DNA of 64,000 nucleotides from Micromonospora matsumotoense. GTDB taxonomy: Bacteria; Actinomycetota; Actinomycetes; Mycobacteriales; Micromonosporaceae. A model generated the notes under the pieces. It had not been told where the DNA came from. It ran no database searches and saw nothing but the letters and a program-made list of their open reading frames with translations. Below, piece after piece: positions 1 through 8,749 of the stretch. Position 1 is the stretch's first letter, and every line of letters starts with the position of its first letter. The position numbers and the translations under genes are program-made. The stretch lies in contig NZ_FMCU01000004.1 of assembly GCF_900091525.1 (NCBI RefSeq), positions 124,001-188,000 on the forward strand, read 5' to 3'.

Positions 1-1758
1 CACGCCGATCCGGTGGCCCGGCGTGAAGACGTAGTCCTCCGGCAGCAGCGGGAAGCTGAAGTGGTAGGACTCCCCCACCACCAGCGGCACGGCCGTGCGG
101 ATCGACTGCCGGTTCTGGGCGTCCATGATGCCCTTGGTGACCAGCTCGTAGTCGGCGGTGGCGACCCGCTTGGCGGTCTGTTTGTAGCAGCCGTCGTCGG
201 TCGGGCTGCTCAGCCCCCAGCAGTCCTCGGTGGTCAGGGTGATGATGCCCTCGCCGGAGGCCCGGTGCGCCACCCGCTCGTCGGTGCCGTAGTCGACCAG
301 GATCGCCCCGAAGTTGGTGTCGGTCTGGTCGGCCGAGGCCCGCAGCTGCACGGTCGGCGTACCCGAGATGTGCAGGGGCGCGGTCAGCGGCGCGGACAGG
401 AACGCCAGCCGGTGGGGCTGCACCGCGTCCGGGTTGAGGATCATCGTGTTCTGGGTCTGGGTACGGCTGTCCTGGAACGCGCCGGTCGCCGGCTTGGCGG
501 TCGGCACCAGGTCCAGACCGCCCGCCCCGGTGGTGCCCGGCTGCAGGAACACCTCGGTGTCGGCCTTGCCGGGGATCGGCCAGTCGGCGTGGGTCTCCCA
601 CACGTCGGCGGCCCGCTCCAGGTCGACCCGGGGCTCGTCGGTGATGCCGTTGGCCACCCCGTGCAGCCAGAAGTCGAACCACCGGTGCAGGGTGGACACC
701 CAGACCGCGCGCCGCGAGTCGAACGGGTCGACGTGCCCCTCCTGGGACAGCCACAGCTTGCGCGGGACGTTGTTCTCCGCCAGGGCGTACCAGAACTTGC
801 TGAAGTGGTCCGGGCGGACGTTGTCGTCGTTGAGACCGTGGTAGAGCAGCACGCTGGCCGTTATGTTGGGGACCTTCTTGACGTAGCTGCGCTCGTTCCA
901 GAAGGCGGTGTAGTCGCCGTGCTCGTCACCGTCGGCGGCGCCCATCGCGTCGCGCACCGGCTTGCAGTACTCCCGCCGCTCCGGGTTGGTGACCGTGTTG
1001 GCCAGCGACGACACGTAGCTGTTGCCCCGGGTGACCACCCCGTTGCTGCGCACGTAGTCGTAGTACTCGGTGGGGCCGCTGATCGGCACCACGGTGGTCA
1101 GGCCCTTGACGCCGGTCACCGCCGTCGCCATGGCCAGCGAGCCGTCGTACGACTTGCCGATCATGCCCGACTTGCCGTTGTGCCAGTCGGCGGTGACCAC
1201 CTGCCCGGCGGCGTTGCGGGCGGTGGCCCGGCCGTTGAGCCAGTTGATCGCCTGCTTGGCGCTGAGATTGTCCTGGTTGGCGTTGGTGGTGGGGCAGCCG
1301 GTGGAGTTGTTGGTGCCCACCATGTCCAGCAGGATCACCGCGTAGCCGCGCGGCACGAAGTAGTTGTCGTAGAACAGCGGCCATCTGTCGAGCAGGCCGT
1401 CGCCGTCCAGGTCGGCCTTGCACTCGGACTCGTTGCCCCTGCAGACCGTCGAGTAGTACGGGCTGGCGTCCATGATCACCGGGACCTTGAGGCCGTTCGC
1501 GGTGGCCGCCGGCCGCATCAGGTCGAACGCGATGATGTCGCGCAGCCCGTCGTTGTCGCTGTCGAAGGTGGAATCGATGAACAGGCGCTCCCGGATGGCG
1601 TCGGCGTAGCCGAACACCGGCTGGGTGACCCCGTCCTGGACCACGATCGTCGGTACCTCCGGCGCCGCCACCGCCTGTGGTGCCGCGCCCAGGGCGGCGA
1701 GCACCATCGCGGACAGTACGGCCACCCCGGCGCGGAGGGGTGTTCCCATTCCAGCCAT
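1..1758 (-). CDS. Secreted Xaa-Pro dipeptidyl-peptidase (S15 family), 3' end outside window
   Basis: Serine exopeptidase expected to release Xaa-Pro dipeptides outside the cell. The reading frame is open from an ATG at 1758 to the left edge, 586 codons, so the C-terminus is missing. Residues 1-31 form a Sec signal peptide (hydrophobic VAVLSAMVLAAL, then an AVAA cleavage region). The alpha/beta-hydrolase triad is visible: Ser203 in GKSYDGS, Asp311 in GLNDDNV and His342 in EGHVDPF, followed by the start of the C-terminal beta-sandwich domain typical of S15 enzymes. An AGGAG-type ribosome site lies just upstream of the ATG (GGAGACCGC). The gene is monocistronic in what can be seen; the sulfotransferase upstream on the same strand ends about 160 bp away. 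The family is clear; the exact substrate is inferred. Confidence 0.93.
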   Translation of the reverse strand, partial: MAGMGTPLRAGVAVLSAMVLAALGAAPQAVAAPEVPTIVVQDGVTQPVFGYADAIRERLFIDSTFDSDNDGLRDIIAFDLMRPAATANGLKVPVIMDASPYYSTVCRGNESECKADLDGDGLLDRWPLFYDNYFVPRGYAVILLDMVGTNNSTGCPTTNANQDNLSAKQAINWLNGRATARNAAGQVVTADWHNGKSGMIGKSYDGSLAMATAVTGVKGLTTVVPISGPTEYYDYVRSNGVVTRGNSYVSSLANTVTNPERREYCKPVRDAMGAADGDEHGDYTAFWNERSYVKKVPNITASVLLYHGLNDDNVRPDHFSKFWYALAENNVPRKLWLSQEGHVDPFDSRRAVWVSTLHRWFDFWLHGVANGITDEPRVDLERAADVWETHADWPIPGKADTEVFLQPGTTGAGGLDLVPTAKPATGAFQDSRTQTQNTMILNPDAVQPHRLAFLSAPLTAPLHISGTPTVQLRASADQTDTNFGAILVDYGTDERVAHRASGEGIITLTTEDCWGLSSPTDDGCYKQTAKRVATADYELVTKGIMDAQNRQSIRTAVPLVVGESYHFSFPLLPEDYVFTPGHRIGV

Positions 1759-1892
1759 GCGGTCTCCTTGAATCTCCCGAGACCGCGCACGTTATGGGCC
1801 GACCGACCGTCCCGACCATCTGCACGTGTAGGAACTTTGCCCCCACCCGGTCCGGCACCCCGTCCGCCCGCGCCCCGACGACGGCACGCCGT

Positions 1893-1920
1893 GACCGGGC
1901 CGGGCCGGCCCGCGCCGGTC
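1893..1920 (-). terminator. GC-rich hairpin at the end of the sulfotransferase operon
   Basis: An inverted repeat with 12 of 14 bases paired overlaps the stop codon of the sulfotransferase gene that ends at 1919. It has GACCGG at the left edge and CCGGTC at the right, around a self-complementary CGGGCCGGCCCG core. There is no T-run, as is usual for actinomycete intrinsic terminators. Its role is inferred. Confidence 0.45.
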
Positions 1921-2830
1921 AGTCCCGGTAGCTCCACTGCCGCAGCGGCTTGTCCAGCACCCGTTCGACGGCGGCGAGCTGGTCCACGCCCAACTCGTCC
2001 TGGTACGCCGCCCGCCGCCCGGCGTGGAACCGGTACCGCCCGAACCCCTTCTCGAACGCCGGTGACCACTCCAGGTCGAGGAAGTCGAGCATCCGGGCCA
2101 CCTCGGCGCGCGGGTCGGCCAGCAGGTCCTCGTAACGCACGTCGAGCCACTGCCCCTCGGGGTGCGCGGCGCGTGCCTCGGCGAACCGGTCCATCAGCAT
2201 CTTCCAGCCCAGGGCGGCGAGCACCGGGAACGACCTGTCGTACTCCTCCCACTCCCGGCGCAGGTCGGTCGGCAACGGCCCGAGGAACCAGTTGTCCGGC
2301 CCACGCCAGCCGTCCCACCAGCCCATCTGGAGCCAGGAGTTGGTCACCGCGCGCCCGTCGCGGACCACGTTGACCACCCGCAGCCCGGGGTAGCCGGCCC
2401 GCAGGAAACCGGTGCGCGGCCACCCGGTCACGTGGTGCAGCAGCAGCCGGCAGTCCTGCCGTTCGATCCGGGCGTCGAAGAAGGCGCGCAGCCGCCGCCG
2501 CAGGTAGGGGGTGAGATCCTCGGCGGTCAGATCCCGGCACGGGCGGGAGAAGCCGGCCACCACGTGCCGGTCCAGCAGGTCGTACGCCTCCGACGGGGCG
2601 ACCCGCAGCCGACCCTTCTCCAGCAGCCGCCGGCTGTGCCGCAGCGAGGTCATGCCCGCCGGGCGGGGCGCCGACCGCCGGTACAGCGGCCCGTTGAGCC
2701 GGCCGGCGAGGTTGAGCCGGGACAGCTTGTCGTCGACGCCGGAGACGAACCCGACCCCGGGGTGCCGGGACAACAACTCCTGCACCAGCGTCGAGCCGCA
2801 CCGCCCGGTGCCCACCACCACCGCCAACAT
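1919..2830 (-). CDS. Sulfotransferase family protein (A)
   Basis: A cytosolic PAPS-dependent sulfotransferase-type protein of 303 aa. The 5'-phosphosulfate-binding P-loop GTGRCGSTL starts at residue 7, and the 3'-phosphate site VRDGRAVTNS lies near the middle of the protein. The motif YEDLLADPRAEVARML near the C-terminus is typical of the family. The start ATG lies 3 nt after the stop of sulfotransferase B and is preceded by GAGGAGGG inside the end of that gene, so the two are translated together. It is the last gene of a three-gene operon (GT4, sulfotransferase B, sulfotransferase A). The acceptor cannot be read from sequence; the context of glycosyltransferases and a Wzx/Wzy/Wzz set suggests a polysaccharide or glycolipid (inference). 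Confidence 0.88.
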   Translation of the reverse strand: MLAVVVGTGRCGSTLVQELLSRHPGVGFVSGVDDKLSRLNLAGRLNGPLYRRSAPRPAGMTSLRHSRRLLEKGRLRVAPSEAYDLLDRHVVAGFSRPCRDLTAEDLTPYLRRRLRAFFDARIERQDCRLLLHHVTGWPRTGFLRAGYPGLRVVNVVRDGRAVTNSWLQMGWWDGWRGPDNWFLGPLPTDLRREWEEYDRSFPVLAALGWKMLMDRFAEARAAHPEGQWLDVRYEDLLADPRAEVARMLDFLDLEWSPAFEKGFGRYRFHAGRRAAYQDELGVDQLAAVERVLDKPLRQWSYRD

Positions 2831-2833
2831 CCC

Positions 2834-3838
2834 TCAGCCCTCCTCTTGCCCGGCCGACGCCGACTGCCAGACCTCCACCGGCTGCCCGGCCGGCCGTGCG
2901 GGTGCCGGGACGCCCCGACGCCACGGGTAGCCGAACCGGCGCAGGCCCGGTGCGGTCAGCCCGGTGACCAGCGCGTACGACCAGCGGGACAGGTCGCGCC
3001 GCCACTGCACGTCGGCGGTGATCGGCACCGGTCCGGTCCGGTGCCGCGACGGGTTGCCGGCCACCGAGTGCGTCGGCACCAACCGCACGGTCGCCGGGCC
3101 GGTGAACGGGCCGCTGTCGGCGTCGACGCCCGCGAATCCGGCGATCCGGCGCAGCGTCGCCTCCGGGTCGGCGGTCAGGTCCTCGTAGCGCACCCGCAGG
3201 TAGCTCTCCGGGGCACCGCCACCCCACAGGCGGACGGTCACGGTGTTCCAGACCAACCAGAGCAGGGCCGCCTTCCACACCGGCGGCCGGCTCATCAGCT
3301 CCGGGTCGGTGTCACCGTCGAGGCCCCGGCGGCGTCGCCAGGAGAAGGCGGTGGCCCGGGGGTCACGGACCAGGTGCAGCACCCGCAGCTCGATGCCCGG
3401 CAGCGCGCCGAGCAGCGCCCCGTACGGGGGCAGCTTCGACGAGTCGACCACCACCCGCGCCCCGGTGTGCCGGGCCACGGCCGCGTACAGGTCGGTCAGC
3501 GCCGCGTCGTCGGGGTGCGCGGGCACCGGACGCCGACCGCGCCGGTGCCGGCGCAGCAGCGCGGGCAGCCCGCGCATCCGCAGCCGGCCGCGCAGCCCGG
3601 CGGCGATCGCGGCGGCCCGGTCGGTCGGCAGGTCCCGGCGCACCTCCCGCCACAGCGGGCAGTCCCGTAGCGGCCGGCCGCAGCCGCAGGGCCGGTTCTC
3701 CAGTTCGCCGCGCTGCCACAGGTAGCGCAGCTCACCGGCGGCGAAGACCCCGTCGTACTGGCCGAGCACGGTGGTGACCAGGGTGCTGCCGCTGCGTCCG
3801 CTGCCGGCCAGGTAGAGCACCCGCACCGGCGGGTTCAC
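2834..3838 (-). CDS. Sulfotransferase family protein (B)
   Basis: A 334-aa sulfotransferase. The P-loop GSGRSGSTL is at residues 11-19 and the 3'-phosphate motif is VRDPRATAFS, followed by RYEDLTADPEATLRRI. A cysteine-containing segment, RPCGCGRPLRDCPLW, lies near residue 50 and is common in sulfotransferases of this subgroup. The start chosen is the GTG at 3838, because GTGA overlaps the stop of the upstream glycosyltransferase by 4 nt; the open frame continues further upstream but only as an antisense-like extension. It belongs to the same operon as the GT4 gene before it and sulfotransferase A after it. The acceptor is unknown; a glycan is the likely target from context. Confidence 0.87.
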   Translation of the reverse strand: MNPPVRVLYLAGSGRSGSTLVTTVLGQYDGVFAAGELRYLWQRGELENRPCGCGRPLRDCPLWREVRRDLPTDRAAAIAAGLRGRLRMRGLPALLRRHRRGRRPVPAHPDDAALTDLYAAVARHTGARVVVDSSKLPPYGALLGALPGIELRVLHLVRDPRATAFSWRRRRGLDGDTDPELMSRPPVWKAALLWLVWNTVTVRLWGGGAPESYLRVRYEDLTADPEATLRRIAGFAGVDADSGPFTGPATVRLVPTHSVAGNPSRHRTGPVPITADVQWRRDLSRWSYALVTGLTAPGLRRFGYPWRRGVPAPARPAGQPVEVWQSASAGQEEG

Positions 3839-5079
3839 ACCGGCTCCCGCACGGTCCGGGCGGCGGTCGCGTAGACCTCCCGCAGCCGGGTCAGGTGCGT
3901 CTGCGGGGAGAAGTCCCGCTCCACCCGTGCCCGGCCGGCCAGCCCCATCCGGTACGCCCGCTGCGGGTCGGCCAGCACACGTCCCAGCCCGACGGCCAGC
4001 GCGGCCGGATCGTCGGCGGGCACCACCTCGCCGTCCACCCCCGGGGTGACCAGTTCCGGCAGCCCACCCAGGTCGGAGGCGACCACCGGCACCCCGCAGC
4101 CGTACGCCTCCAGCACCGCCATCGGCTGGTTCTCGTTCCACCGCGACGGCACCGCCACCACCGTGGCCGAGCGGACCAGCTCGTGCAGCCGGGCCTTGTC
4201 CAGCCGGCCGTGGAACCGGACCCGGCCGGGGGCCCGCCGCCGGGCCAGTGCGGTCAGCCCGTCCCGGGCCGGGCCGTCCCCGGCCACCTCGAGCACGACG
4301 TCGTCGGGCAGTCGGGTGAGCGCCTCGATCAGCACGTCGACGCCCTTCTCCGGGGCGAGTCGACCGGCGAAGACCACCGGCCCGCCGGGTGCCGCCTTGA
4401 CCGCCGTCGCGGCGACGTCGACGAAGTGGGACACCACATGCATCCGGTCGGGGAAGACACCCGCCCGACGCATCACGTCGGCCAGGAACCGGCTGGGGCT
4501 GACGAATGCCTGCACCGGCCCGTACGCCCGGGTGGAGCGGTGCAGCCAGGACTCGACGGCGAGCAGCGAGCTGGCCCCGAGCGAACCGTCCTTGCAGCGG
4601 CGACGGGCGGCGCGCAACGGCCCCCCGGTCACGCAGGCGTCACAGACCGTGCCCCGGTCGAGCATCTGGTAGCTGGGGCAGGCCAGCTTGTAGTCGTGCA
4701 GGGTCATCACCGCCGGCACCCGGGCGGCCCGCACCGCGGCCAGCACCGACGGGGAGAGCTGGTGGTAGATGTTGTGCAGGTGGACCACGTCGGGCCGGAA
4801 CTCGTCGAGCACCCGGGCCAGGCCCCGCCGGCTGGCCGGCGACCAGATCATCCGGGCCGCCGCCGCCGCGCGGGGTCCCGCGCCGCGCGGCGCCGGGTCC
4901 AGCTCCACCAGAGACGGGAAGTGCCGGGCGTACGGGGTCGGGGCGTCGTTGTCCGGGTGGGTCATGCCGAAGAAGGCCACCTCGTCGCCGTCGCCCCGTT
5001 GCAGCTCGGCGACGTCGAGCAGGTAGCCCTCGGCGCCGCCGCGCCGGTAGAGGAACTTGTTGACGTGGAGGACACGCAT
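3835..5079 (-). CDS. Glycosyltransferase family 4 protein
   Basis: A 414-aa GT4 retaining glycosyltransferase (GT-B fold) that would transfer a sugar from a nucleotide donor. The N-terminal domain begins MRVLHVNKFLYRRGGAEGY, with the glycine-rich acceptor loop RRGGAEGY. The C-terminal donor domain contains VVFAGRLAPEKGVDVLIEAL and the E-x7-E motif in ENQPMAVLEAYGCGVPVVASD. The ATG at 5079 is chosen because the GT4 fold starts exactly there and GGAGCAGG precedes it. It is the first gene of an operon with sulfotransferases B and A, and is divergent from a second sulfotransferase operon beginning at 5319. This suggests sugar transfer and sulfation of one glycan. Confidence 0.9.
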   Translation of the reverse strand: MRVLHVNKFLYRRGGAEGYLLDVAELQRGDGDEVAFFGMTHPDNDAPTPYARHFPSLVELDPAPRGAGPRAAAAARMIWSPASRRGLARVLDEFRPDVVHLHNIYHQLSPSVLAAVRAARVPAVMTLHDYKLACPSYQMLDRGTVCDACVTGGPLRAARRRCKDGSLGASSLLAVESWLHRSTRAYGPVQAFVSPSRFLADVMRRAGVFPDRMHVVSHFVDVAATAVKAAPGGPVVFAGRLAPEKGVDVLIEALTRLPDDVVLEVAGDGPARDGLTALARRRAPGRVRFHGRLDKARLHELVRSATVVAVPSRWNENQPMAVLEAYGCGVPVVASDLGGLPELVTPGVDGEVVPADDPAALAVGLGRVLADPQRAYRMGLAGRARVERDFSPQTHLTRLREVYATAARTVREPV

Positions 5080-5318
5080 CGGCCTGCTCCGGGGGTGGCT
5101 GCTGCGGCCCACTGGGGTCGGGGGGTGGGGTTGTCGCCCCGGACAGCAGCGGTGACCAGGGGCCCCACCGTATGCAACACCGGTGTCGTGAGTCCAGTTC
5201 ATGATCCCCAAGTAGCCACACGGCCCATCACCGGCTGACCACACGGCCACGTGGCCAGCCGCGATGATCTGCCGGTACCGTGTGCCCCACCCCGCCCGAC
5301 GTGCCCGAGGAGGACCCG

Positions 5319-6254
5319 GTGCCCCACCCCGACGAACCCTCGGCGCTGGCGTACACCGCCCGCCGGGTCCGCCGGCACCTGCGCTGGGCGCGTACCGAGG
5401 GCATCCGGCGGCTGGTCGAGGAGGACCGGCTCGACCCGGTCGAGCGGGCCCGCACCGCGCTGGCCAAACGGCGGTGGCGGCGGGCGCATCCCGGGCCACC
5501 CGGCCAGGCCGTCCCGGTCTACCTGGTGGGCCTGCAACGCTCCGGCACCAACATGCTCACCCGGGGATTGGACGCGGACCCGTCGGTCGAGGTGCGCAAC
5601 GAGAACGACCGCGCGGTGTTCCACCGCTTCCGGTTGCGCCCCGACCCCGTGCTGACCGCCGCCATCCGGCGCAGCCGGCACCGGTTCGTGCTGGTCAAGC
5701 CGCTGTGCGACACGCACCGGGTGGACGAACTGCTCGGCCTGGCCGGGGTCGCGCCGGGGCGGGCGCTGTGGGCGTACCGGGACGTCGACGACCGGGCCCG
5801 CTCCGAGGTGGCGAAGTTCGGTGACGCCAACCTGCGGGCGCTGCGGGCGATCGCCGACGGCACGATCGGTGACCGCTGGCAGGGGCAACGTCTGGACCCG
5901 TCGGTCCGGGAGCTGGTCGCCGGCTTCGACCACGACCGGATGACCCCGCACACCGCCGCCGCCCTGTTCTGGTACGTCCGCAACTCGCTGTACTTCTCCC
6001 TGGGCCTGGCCGACCGCCCGGACACCCTGCTCTGCTCGTACGACGCGCTGGTCGCCGACCCGGCCGGGCACACCCGGCGGCTGTGCGCGTTCCTCGACCT
6101 GCCGTACGACCCGGTGCTGCACGCGCACGTCGGCGCGCGCACCCCGCCGCGACCCCGGCTGGAGATCGACCCCCGGGTACGGGCGCTGTGCACCGCGCTG
6201 ACCGGCCGGTTGGACGCGCTGGCCGGCCGACCCGAGACGGTGGAACATGGCTGA
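5319..6254 (+). CDS. Sulfotransferase family protein (C)
   Basis: A 311-aa protein of the sulfotransferase fold. The P-loop VGLQRSGTNML is near residue 68. The expected 3'-phosphate motif is degenerate: AYRDVDDRARS replaces the usual RDPR-x4-S, although Arg and Ser remain. The C-terminal SYDALVADPAGHTRRLCAFLDL segment matches family members. The GTG at 5319 is preferred over the GTG at 5280 because a perfect AGGAGG sits at 5308-5313. The next gene, another sulfotransferase, starts 8 nt before this one ends. The unusual PAPS site makes the activity less certain than for its neighbours. Confidence 0.82.
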   Translation: MPHPDEPSALAYTARRVRRHLRWARTEGIRRLVEEDRLDPVERARTALAKRRWRRAHPGPPGQAVPVYLVGLQRSGTNMLTRGLDADPSVEVRNENDRAVFHRFRLRPDPVLTAAIRRSRHRFVLVKPLCDTHRVDELLGLAGVAPGRALWAYRDVDDRARSEVAKFGDANLRALRAIADGTIGDRWQGQRLDPSVRELVAGFDHDRMTPHTAAALFWYVRNSLYFSLGLADRPDTLLCSYDALVADPAGHTRRLCAFLDLPYDPVLHAHVGARTPPRPRLEIDPRVRALCTALTGRLDALAGRPETVEHG

Positions 6255-7197
6255 CCCCGCCGACCCGATCCCGCACCCCGCACCCGACCCGCAGGCCCGG
6301 CCCGCACCAATGGCCGACCCCGCACCCGACGCGCAGGCCCGGCCCGCACCGGCGACCAGCCCCGCACCGCACCCGCAGGCCCGGCCCGCACTTGGGACCA
6401 GCCCCGCACCGCATGCGGCAGCCGGGGCGGGTCGTGCGCAGGGGCCGATCTTCCTGGTCGGGTGCCAGCGGTCCGGCACCACGATGCTGCGCCTGGTGCT
6501 CGACTCGCACTCCCGGGTCAGCTGCGGCCCGGAGACCCGGTTCCTGGCCGACATGCAACGCATCGTCGGGCGGGACTGGGAACGGCTGTCCCGCTTCGGG
6601 TTCCCCCGGGAGTACTGGCTGGGCCGCATCGGCGACTTCTTCGGCGGCATCCAGGCCGACTACGCCCGGTCCCGGGGCAAGACCCGCTGGGCCGACAAGA
6701 CACCGCTGTACGCGCTCTCCATCGACTTCCTGGCCGAGGTCTTCCCCGACGCGCAGTTCGTGCACGTCGTGCGGGACGGCCGGGACGTGGTGGTGTCGCA
6801 CCGCAAGCGGTTCGGCTACTGGTCGGCGGTCAAGTGCGTGGTGAAGTGGCCGCGCTACATCCGGATCGCCCGCGCCGCCGGGGCCCGGCTGCCGGCCGAC
6901 CGCTACCACGAACTGCGTTACGAGGAGACGGTCACCGACCCGGAGAAGGCCATGCGCGGCCTGTTCGAGTTCCTCGGCGAACCCTGGGAGGCTGGCGTGC
7001 TCGACTACGACGGCAAGCAACACGACGTGGCGGGCAAGTACACCGCCGAGGCGGACCGACGGCGGGCAGCCGCCGGCACCGACGCCCCGATCTACGGCTC
7101 CCGGGTCGGCACCTACCGCCGGGAGCTGGACCCCTTCCTGCGGGTGCTGGTCCGGGTCTTCTCCGGCGCCACCCTGCGCGAACTGGGCTACCGGTGA
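6247..7197 (+). CDS. Sulfotransferase family protein (D) with N-terminal Pro/Ala repeats
   Basis: A 316-aa protein. Residues 11-58 are about three and a half copies of a 14-residue Pro/Ala-rich repeat (PAPDPQARPAPMAD in copy 1). The sulfotransferase domain follows, with P-loop VGCQRSGTTML near residue 75, 3'-phosphate motif VRDGRDVVVS, and RYEETVTDPEKAMRGLFEFL. The start overlaps the end of sulfotransferase C by 8 nt, and its own stop overlaps the GTG of the glycosidase-like lipoprotein (GTGA), so three genes are co-translated. The repeat has low complexity and may be a flexible tether; a start after the repeat is possible but no better ribosome site is seen there. Confidence 0.88.
   Translation: MADPADPIPHPAPDPQARPAPMADPAPDAQARPAPATSPAPHPQARPALGTSPAPHAAAGAGRAQGPIFLVGCQRSGTTMLRLVLDSHSRVSCGPETRFLADMQRIVGRDWERLSRFGFPREYWLGRIGDFFGGIQADYARSRGKTRWADKTPLYALSIDFLAEVFPDAQFVHVVRDGRDVVVSHRKRFGYWSAVKCVVKWPRYIRIARAAGARLPADRYHELRYEETVTDPEKAMRGLFEFLGEPWEAGVLDYDGKQHDVAGKYTAEADRRRAAAGTDAPIYGSRVGTYRRELDPFLRVLVRVFSGATLRELGYR
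6277..6420 (+). repeat. 42-bp tandem repeat inside sulfotransferase D
   Basis: About 3.4 copies of a 42-bp unit encode residues 11-58 of sulfotransferase D. The units read PAPDPQARPAPMAD, PAPDAQARPAPATS, PAPHPQARPALGTS and a partial PAPHAA. DNA similarity between copies is high, which points to recent duplication and possible length variation between strains (inference). Confidence 0.85.
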
Positions 7198-8696
7198 ACC
7201 GCCGGAACGGGTCGTCGGTGGCCCGTCGGGCCGGGCGGCGGACGCTGATCGCCGGCGCGCTGCTGTTCGCCCTGGTCGCCGGGGCGGCCTGTTCCGACGA
7301 TCCCGCTCCGGCTCCCCGGCCCGCCCCGTCGGCGACCGGTCCGTCGGCCGGTGCCAGCGGCACGCCGCTGCCGGCCGGTGCGCCGGTCCGCAACCCGTTC
7401 GGCGCGCACTGGGACTTCACCCGGCACGACCAGTTCGTGCCGTACCTCGAGAAACTCTCCGGCTCGACGACCTACCACGAGCTGAGCTGGTGTGACATCG
7501 AGAAGACCCAGGGCAGCCCGGACTTCTCGGCGGTGGACCAGATCGCCGAACGCAGCCGCAAGCTCGGCATCACCCTGCACCTGAAGATCCGTACCGGGGT
7601 GTGCTGGGCGACCGGCGGGACGGCGAAGTTCACCCGGGGCCAGGCCAACAAGACCGAGTCGGCGATGCCGACGGACTTGGCCACCTACCAGAACTTCGTC
7701 CGCGAGCTGGTGAAGCGGTACGCGCCCTACGGCGTCGGTGAGTACGCCATCGAGAACGAGGTCAACGCGCAGCAGTACTGGGCGGGCAGCCCGGAGGACT
7801 ACCGCCGGCTGGTCACCGCCGCCGCCGAGGCGATCCGGTCGGCCGACCCGAAGGCCAAGGTGGTCGACTCGGGCATGAGCAGCGTGGCGTACGGGATGGG
7901 GGTCGCCGACCGGCTGCTGCGGGCCGGTCAGCCCGACCAGGCCGTCGCCGCCTACCAGGCGTACTTCCAGCGGCGGATCGGCACCCGGGGTCGGCTGATC
8001 CCGGCGGTGAACGACCCGGCGGCGTTGCGTGCCGCGCTGGACAACGCGCCGAACGCCCGCAACCTGGCCTACCTCGCGGTCACCGAGAAGCTGCTCGACG
8101 ACCGGGTGGTCGACGTCCGGCAACTGCACTTCTACGAGCACTTCTCCGGGGTGCCGGCGCTGCTGGACTACCTGCGGGCCGAGACGCCGTCCGGTGTGCC
8201 GGTGCAGGCGTGGGAGGTCGGCCAGTTCTGGAAGGACGGCGGCGACGACGCCGCGGCCCGGGGCGACGAGATGGTCAAGGTGGTCAGCCTGCTGGTCGCC
8301 GGGGGCATCCACGAGGTGCTCTGGCTGCCGCTGGCGTACAACCCGAACAACCGGGCCGGCGCGGAGGTCCGCTACGGCCTGCTCGACCCGGACGGCACCC
8401 AACGGCAGGCCGGCGCGATGATGGCCGCCCTGGCGGCGGCGGCCCGGGACGCGACCGTCGAGCCGGTGAACGGCAAGGGCCTGACCGGGGTGGCGTTCCG
8501 GCGGGGCGCGGAGAGCACGTTGGTGGTCTGGTCGACCTCGACCGGCACCGTGTCGCTGCCGGCCACGGCGGGTCTGACCGGCGGCCCGGTCGGCGTCGAT
8601 CCGACCGCCCGCACCGGCGCGCTGCCGATCGGCCCCAGCCCGGTGCTGCTGCGGGCCAAGGACGACCCGGCCACGGTCCTCGCCCCGATCCGCTGA
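7194..8696 (+). CDS. Lipoprotein with glycoside-hydrolase-like TIM barrel
   Basis: A 500-aa exported protein. Basic residues are followed by a hydrophobic stretch and the lipobox VAGAAC, so it is probably a lipoprotein on the outer face of the membrane. A short Pro/Ala/Ser linker follows. The rest resembles clan-A (GH39-like) glycosidases: YAIENEVNAQQYW fits the strand-4 acid/base glutamate region (the second E), and VQAWEVGQFW fits the strand-7 nucleophile region. It starts at the GTG that overlaps the stop of sulfotransferase D (GTGA). Placed after two sulfotransferases and next to Wzx/Wzy/Wzz genes, it could trim or release the polysaccharide. The family is assigned from motifs only and the substrate is unknown. 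Confidence 0.75.
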   Translation: MNRRNGSSVARRAGRRTLIAGALLFALVAGAACSDDPAPAPRPAPSATGPSAGASGTPLPAGAPVRNPFGAHWDFTRHDQFVPYLEKLSGSTTYHELSWCDIEKTQGSPDFSAVDQIAERSRKLGITLHLKIRTGVCWATGGTAKFTRGQANKTESAMPTDLATYQNFVRELVKRYAPYGVGEYAIENEVNAQQYWAGSPEDYRRLVTAAAEAIRSADPKAKVVDSGMSSVAYGMGVADRLLRAGQPDQAVAAYQAYFQRRIGTRGRLIPAVNDPAALRAALDNAPNARNLAYLAVTEKLLDDRVVDVRQLHFYEHFSGVPALLDYLRAETPSGVPVQAWEVGQFWKDGGDDAAARGDEMVKVVSLLVAGGIHEVLWLPLAYNPNNRAGAEVRYGLLDPDGTQRQAGAMMAALAAAARDATVEPVNGKGLTGVAFRRGAESTLVVWSTSTGTVSLPATAGLTGGPVGVDPTARTGALPIGPSPVLLRAKDDPATVLAPIR

Positions 8697-8749
8697 CCGG
8701 TGTGCCGCCCCGACCAGGGGGTGGGCGGCGTCGGCGGCCCGGCGGCCGT

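Noticed and set aside
5280..5318. Earlier GTG start for sulfotransferase C
   Set aside because: It has no ribosome site, while AGGAGG sits just before the GTG at 5319.
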